This document shows, one piece after another, positions 6,827-9,829 of a stretch of DNA of 9,829 nucleotides. Both the position numbers and the translations under genes were made by a program. The notes under the pieces are model-generated. The model was not told the DNA's origin. It did no database searches and saw only the letters and a program-made list of their open reading frames with translations. Source of the DNA: Nitrospiraceae bacterium (lineage in GTDB: Bacteria > Nitrospirota > Nitrospiria > Nitrospirales > Nitrospiraceae); assembly GCA_005800255.1 (NCBI GenBank), contig SYGW01000045.1, forward strand, positions 1 to 9,829, given 5' to 3'. The stretch's first letter is position 1, and each line of letters begins with the position of its first letter.

Positions 6827-7040
6827 CTATGCATTACCACCAGGGGAGTTGAGCCGAAAATGAAGCTCAGGATCAAAGATCTGCGAGAGGGCCAAGCCGA
6901 CAGCCTTTCGCTTGAAGTCCTTATTGAGCGCTAATCCTCGGGCCTTCTATCTCAACCGCCTTAGCTGCTAACTCAGTTCGACGAATGCTCAAGCTCAACG
7001 GATATGATTCGTTGGCGCCGATGGTAATCCCCTCCTCCAT
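6827..7040 (-). pseudogene. Possible frameshifted remnant of a small protein gene
   Basis: Two short minus-strand frames join at a single-base shift. From an ATG at 7038-7040 the first frame reads through TIGANESYPLSLSIRRTE and AAKAVEIE to a stop at 6921-6923 (39 aa). Moving one base at the GGCC of 6941-6944 continues as ARGLALNKDFKRKAVGLA, then LSQIFDPELHFRLNSPGG, to a stop at 6827-6829. The joined product would be about 70 aa with plausible amino-acid composition, better than either frame alone. No Shine-Dalgarno precedes the ATG, and an in-frame stop sits a little upstream. I do not recognise a family. It may be a decayed gene, an assembly indel, or chance. Confidence 0.3.
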
Positions 7041-7065
7041 TCCATTTCGACCATAACAACCTCAG

Positions 7066-7096
7066 GCGCGGAAGCGGCTGAGCCCCAGCCCCGCGC
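7066..7096. other. GC-rich hairpin in the gap
   Basis: GCGCGG (7066-7071) pairs with CCGCGC (7091-7096), and inside it GGCT pairs with AGCC, with a four-base bulge (aagc) on one side and a seven-base loop. No long T-run follows on either strand, so it is a weak terminator candidate at best. It could be a structured piece of an RNA or a transcription roadblock between the converging genes. Confidence 0.4.
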
Positions 7097-7120
7097 AATT
7101 ATGCCGATCTTCAAATAACC

Positions 7121-7159
7121 ACATTTAAAATCCCGTTTCGCGATGCCTCCTCACGAAAC
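7121..7159 (-). terminator. Probable intrinsic terminator of the carB-greA-SAM hydrolase unit
   Basis: On the minus strand, GTTTCGTGA (7159-7151) and TCGCGAAAC (7143-7135) form a nine-pair stem, one pair being G-U, around a seven-base loop. GGGATTTTAAA follows. The first arm contains the last codons and the stop of the SAM hydrolase gene. The T-tract is short (four T), so termination may be partial. Confidence 0.5.
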
Positions 7160-7951
7160 TTCAATCCTCGCCCCTCTCCCCGCTTTGAGAAGGTCTGAGA
7201 CTGAGGCTTCCTTCACGAAAACTTCCAGCTTCCCATCGCTGTCGATGAGCGCGGAGGGCTGCCCTTCCGCCCCTTCACTGTAACAGGCCACCAACCCTTC
7301 GATGGCCTGTTTACCGATCCGAATGGATGGTTGCCGGCGCTTCGCGGACGAACGAACCTCTTCGAGATGTTGCTGGGTCAGGTTGGAAATCAGATTGCCG
7401 AACCGATCCACGTGGATGATCTCCCCCACCAAGGTCTTGCCTTCCCAGGTTGGTGTCGCAATCGTGAAGGTCTTGCAGTCCGTGACGAGCCGCCCGAATG
7501 ATTCGAACGACTGTTGCTTGGTCAGCCAGGCTGCAGCCTGGGCGAAGAGGTCGCGGCCATCGAAGGTGTGGCCAGCCGATGGCAGACGATAGTCTTCATT
7601 CTCGATCTCGCGCACTTCCATCTCGGGATTGTCGGCGAGGATATAGGTCAACAGTCCGTTGTCGGGAGCCAGAAAGAAGTAGCGCTCGCTCTTGGCGATA
7701 AGGGCACGCCGCTCACTGCCGACTCCCGGATCGACGACGGCCACATTCACGGTGCCCTTGGGAAAGTAGCGATAACAGGAGTCCAGGAGATAGGCGGCGG
7801 CTTCGACGGAATGGGGCGGCACATGATGCGAGAGATCGACGAAGGTGGCGTGGGGATTGATGGTAAGGACCACCCCCTTCATGCTCGCCACGAAGGAGTC
7901 CCGATCCCCGAAATCGGTCAACAACGTGATGAGCCCCGAAGGGTGTGGCAC
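7151..7951 (-). CDS. DUF62-family S-adenosylmethionine hydrolase (SAM hydroxide adenosyltransferase)
   Basis: Member of the SAM-dependent fluorinase/chlorinase superfamily whose ordinary bacterial and archaeal members hydrolyse SAM to adenosine and methionine. The 266-aa protein shows TDFGDRDSFVASMKG (12-26), PPHSVEAAAYLL (45-56), VVDPGVGSERR (72-82), APDNGLLTY (95-103), GHTFDGRDLFAQAAAWL (127-143) and DRFGNLISNL in the C-terminal domain. Asp74, Arg81 and His128 fit the Asp-Arg-His set assigned to the hydrolase branch, so halogenation is not expected. The start is GTG at 7949-7951, preceded by GAGGAG at good spacing and sharing one base with the greA stop (TAGTG), so translation is likely coupled. 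It is the last gene of its unit and ends in a terminator-like hairpin. The physiological role of the family is poorly defined. Confidence 0.9.
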   Translation of the reverse strand: MPHPSGLITLLTDFGDRDSFVASMKGVVLTINPHATFVDLSHHVPPHSVEAAAYLLDSCYRYFPKGTVNVAVVDPGVGSERRALIAKSERYFFLAPDNGLLTYILADNPEMEVREIENEDYRLPSAGHTFDGRDLFAQAAAWLTKQQSFESFGRLVTDCKTFTIATPTWEGKTLVGEIIHVDRFGNLISNLTQQHLEEVRSSAKRRQPSIRIGKQAIEGLVACYSEGAEGQPSALIDSDGKLEVFVKEASVSDLLKAGRGARIEVS

Positions 7952-8427
7952 TACAGCTCCTCGAAGCGAATCTCCACGACTTCGTATTCGACGATCTTCA
8001 CCGGGGTCTTCACCTCGACAAAATCGCCGACGCGCTTCCCGATCAGCGCCTTGCCGACCGGAGACTGGATCGAGATACGGTTCACTTTCATATCGGCTTC
8101 ATCCTGCCCCACCAGCGTGTACTGACGCTTCGACTGCGACTCCTGTTCGATCAGAATCACCGTGGCGCCGAACACGATGGTCTCGGAGACCCGCCCGGCC
8201 GTTTCGATGATGCGGGCATCGGCCAGCTTCGCCCCGAGCTCGATGATACGCGACTCGATAAACCCCTGACGTTCCTTGGCGGCATCGTACTCCGCATTCT
8301 CGCTCAGGTCACCATGGGCGCGTGCCTCAGCGATGGCTTCGATATTTTTGGCGCGTTCGACTTTGCGAAGACGATCAAGCTCTGCCTGAAGTGCCTCGTG
8401 CCCCTTTCGCGTGATCGGTGTCGGCAT
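7951..8427 (-). CDS. greA: Transcription elongation factor GreA
   Basis: Binds the secondary channel of RNA polymerase and stimulates cleavage of backtracked RNA. The 158-aa length equals that of E. coli GreA. The N-terminal coiled coil (about 1-75) carries the tip motif GDLSENAEYDAAKERQGF (39-56), whose acidic Asp40 and Glu43 position the catalytic metal. The C-terminal FKBP-like domain has IVFGATVIL, ISIQSPVGKALIGKRVGD and a final beta strand. The ATG at 8425-8427 is preceded by AGGA about nine bases away. It lies 13 bases after carB and overlaps the SAM hydrolase by one base, so the three genes are probably co-transcribed. Confidence 0.97.
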   Translation of the reverse strand: MPTPITRKGHEALQAELDRLRKVERAKNIEAIAEARAHGDLSENAEYDAAKERQGFIESRIIELGAKLADARIIETAGRVSETIVFGATVILIEQESQSKRQYTLVGQDEADMKVNRISIQSPVGKALIGKRVGDFVEVKTPVKIVEYEVVEIRFEEL

Positions 8428-8440
8428 AGTGTAACGTCCT

Positions 8441-9829
8441 CTATGAGTGGTGGTGATACTCTTGTAACGACCGAATCGTGAGTTCTGTCTTCAAAATCGC
8501 TTCAATCCCCATGACCGCCGCTCGCGCGCCCCGGATAGTCGTATAATAGGCCAGCCCTTTATTCAAGGCCTCCCGGCGGATCGACAAGGAATCGGCATGG
8601 GACGCCGCGGTGCTCACGGTGTTCACGACCAAGGCCACCTGCCCGTTCTTGATATGGTCCACGACATGGGGACGGCCTTCTTTGACCTTGTTCACCGTTT
8701 CCGTCGGCACTCCATGGTCCCGCAAATAGCCAGCCGTGCCACTCGTCGCCTGGATGTTGAACCCCAGCTTATGAAGCTGCTTCACCACCTCCAGCGCCGC
8801 AGGGCGATCGCTTTCCTTCACGCTGATGAAGGCCGTGCCTCCCTTGGGCAATGGCGCTCCGGCTCCCGCCTGGGACTTGGCGAAGGCCCAGCCGAAATCC
8901 TGATCGATGCCCATCACTTCGCCGGTGGACTTCATCTCAGGCCCCAAGAGGACATCCACCCCGGGAAACTTATTGAAGGGGAAGACGGATTCCTTCACGG
9001 ACAAATGCACCGGCGCAGGAGCCTGGGTCAATCCCAGCTCCGGCAAGGTTTTGCCCACCATCACCTGCATCGCCAGCTTGGCCAAGGGCACCCCGATGGC
9101 TTTGCTAACGAAGGGCACGGTGCGCGAGCCGCGAGGATTGACCTCCAACACGTAGATCGTATCCTCTTTCACGGCGAATTGCGCGTTCATTAAACCGATC
9201 ACGCCCAGCTCCAGGGCCAGAGCCTTCATTTGCCGGCGAATCTCTTCCACGACACTCGGCTTGAGCGAATAGGGCGGTAAGGAGCAGGCGGAGTCTCCAG
9301 AATGGACCCCGGCTTCTTCGATATGCTCCATGATCCCTGCCACCACGACGTTCGTCCCGTCCGAAATGGCGTCGGCATCGACTTCAATCGCGTCCGAAAG
9401 ATACCGGTCGATCAGGACCGGATGTTTTGGCGAGGCCTTGACCGCCGAGATCATATATTCCAGCAAACCTGCTTCGTCATAGACGATCTGCATGGACCGC
9501 CCGCCCAACACATAGGAAGGCCGCACCATGACCGGATAGCTGATCCTCAGGGCGATCTTCAGGGCCTCGTCCACGGATCGAGCCATGCCGCTCTCCGCCT
9601 GGCGGAGGCCGAGTTTATCCAGGAAGTCGCGAAACTGCTCCCGGTCTTCGGCCCGGTCGATCGCCTCGGGGCTCGTGCCCAAAATTTTCACCCCGGCCTT
9701 GGAGAGGGGCAATGCCAGCTTGAGGGGCGTCTGCCCGCCGAACTGCAACACGACGCCCAGCGGCTGTTCGCGCCGCACGATATTGAGGACGTCCTCCTCG
9801 GTCAGCGGCTCGAAATAGAGCCGGTCCGA
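8441..9829 (-). CDS. carB: Carbamoyl-phosphate synthase large subunit, C-terminal part (cut by window edge)
   Basis: Makes carbamoyl phosphate from bicarbonate, glutamine-derived ammonia and two ATP, for pyrimidines and arginine. The visible 462 residues begin inside the second half with SDRLYFEPLTEEDVL and VLQFGGQTPLK. The second ATP-grasp domain follows with MVRPSYVLGGRSM (about 101-113 of the fragment), GVHSGDSACSLPPYSL (174-189) and EVNPRGSRTVPFVSKA (229-244). The MGS-like regulatory domain covers about 330-462 and contains TSGTAGYL and NKVKEGRPHVVDHIKNG; the Thr and Lys positions correspond to those lining the UMP site in E. coli CarB, so feedback by UMP is plausible. The frame stays open to the window edge; its start and any carA lie outside. 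The protein ends in EYHHHS, a few residues shorter than E. coli. Confidence 0.97.
   Translation of the reverse strand, partial: SDRLYFEPLTEEDVLNIVRREQPLGVVLQFGGQTPLKLALPLSKAGVKILGTSPEAIDRAEDREQFRDFLDKLGLRQAESGMARSVDEALKIALRISYPVMVRPSYVLGGRSMQIVYDEAGLLEYMISAVKASPKHPVLIDRYLSDAIEVDADAISDGTNVVVAGIMEHIEEAGVHSGDSACSLPPYSLKPSVVEEIRRQMKALALELGVIGLMNAQFAVKEDTIYVLEVNPRGSRTVPFVSKAIGVPLAKLAMQVMVGKTLPELGLTQAPAPVHLSVKESVFPFNKFPGVDVLLGPEMKSTGEVMGIDQDFGWAFAKSQAGAGAPLPKGGTAFISVKESDRPAALEVVKQLHKLGFNIQATSGTAGYLRDHGVPTETVNKVKEGRPHVVDHIKNGQVALVVNTVSTAASHADSLSIRREALNKGLAYYTTIRGARAAVMGIEAILKTELTIRSLQEYHHHS

Larger units (their letters stand above)
6515..7150. other. 636-base gap with no convincing intact gene
   Basis: Lies between the ends of bioA (plus) and the SAM hydrolase (minus), which converge on it. 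Contents that can be pointed to are a short palindrome CCAGGC-TG-GCCTGG directly after the bioA stop (6516-6529), two imperfect direct repeats (6531-6590), a possible frameshifted small gene on the minus strand (6827-7040), a GC-rich hairpin (7066-7096) and a terminator-like hairpin (7121-7159). The part around 6640-6860 looks less GC-rich than the flanking genes. No clear Rho-independent terminator for bioA was found. Confidence 0.7.

Noticed and set aside
6600..6863. 87-codon plus-strand frame in the gap
   Set aside because: TTG start without a ribosome site, no motif, and it crosses the possible minus-strand remnant; kept as non-coding.
6860..6934. 24-codon plus-strand frame (MKLRIKDLREGQADS...)
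   Set aside because: Very short and antisense to the possible remnant at 6827-7040; nothing beyond an ATG and a loose G-rich stretch supports it.

Overview
The window reads as a stretch of core chromosome from a Gram-negative bacterium, most likely a Nitrospira-type (Nitrospirota) genome. This rests on overall protein character and on genes for heptose and Kdo lipopolysaccharide (LPS) precursors, which imply an outer membrane. It is an impression from reading, not a database match. Coding density is high outside one 0.6-kb gap. I see no phage, insertion sequence, CRISPR array, tRNA or rRNA.

Left block (1-4912, all minus strand): read in transcription order, the genes are lepA (back-translocase GTPase), lepB (signal peptidase I), an rfaE1/hldE-type heptose-7-phosphate kinase, kdsB (CMP-Kdo synthetase) and the 5' part of pyrG (CTP synthase). 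The first four overlap one another by 4, 31 and 8 bases; pyrG follows after 52 bases. This looks like one operon. It joins translation, protein export and LPS precursor synthesis, and pyrG makes the CTP that KdsB consumes.

Centre (4913-6514): a 213-base divergent region separates lepA from bioA (plus strand). It holds two back-to-back sigma70-type promoters placed almost perfectly symmetrically around a shared TTGTCAA core. On the bioA side, an 84-base imperfect inverted repeat built of 7-base units occupies most of the predicted mRNA leader. BioA itself resembles the Bacillus subtilis lysine-using branch more than the E. coli SAM-using branch, and it carries a four-cysteine insert.

Gap (6515-7150): no convincing intact gene. 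It contains a pair of imperfect direct repeats, a possible frameshifted remnant of a small minus-strand gene, a GC-rich hairpin and a probable terminator.

Right block (7151-9829, all minus strand): the 3' part of carB (carbamoyl-phosphate synthase large subunit), greA (transcript cleavage factor) and a DUF62-family SAM hydrolase are packed with a 13-base gap and then a 1-base overlap. carB and pyrG place pyrimidine synthesis genes at both edges of the window.

I did not find a clearly new biological system. The most distinctive features are the symmetric divergent promoter with its heptad hairpin, the BioA subtype and the possible decayed gene in the gap.
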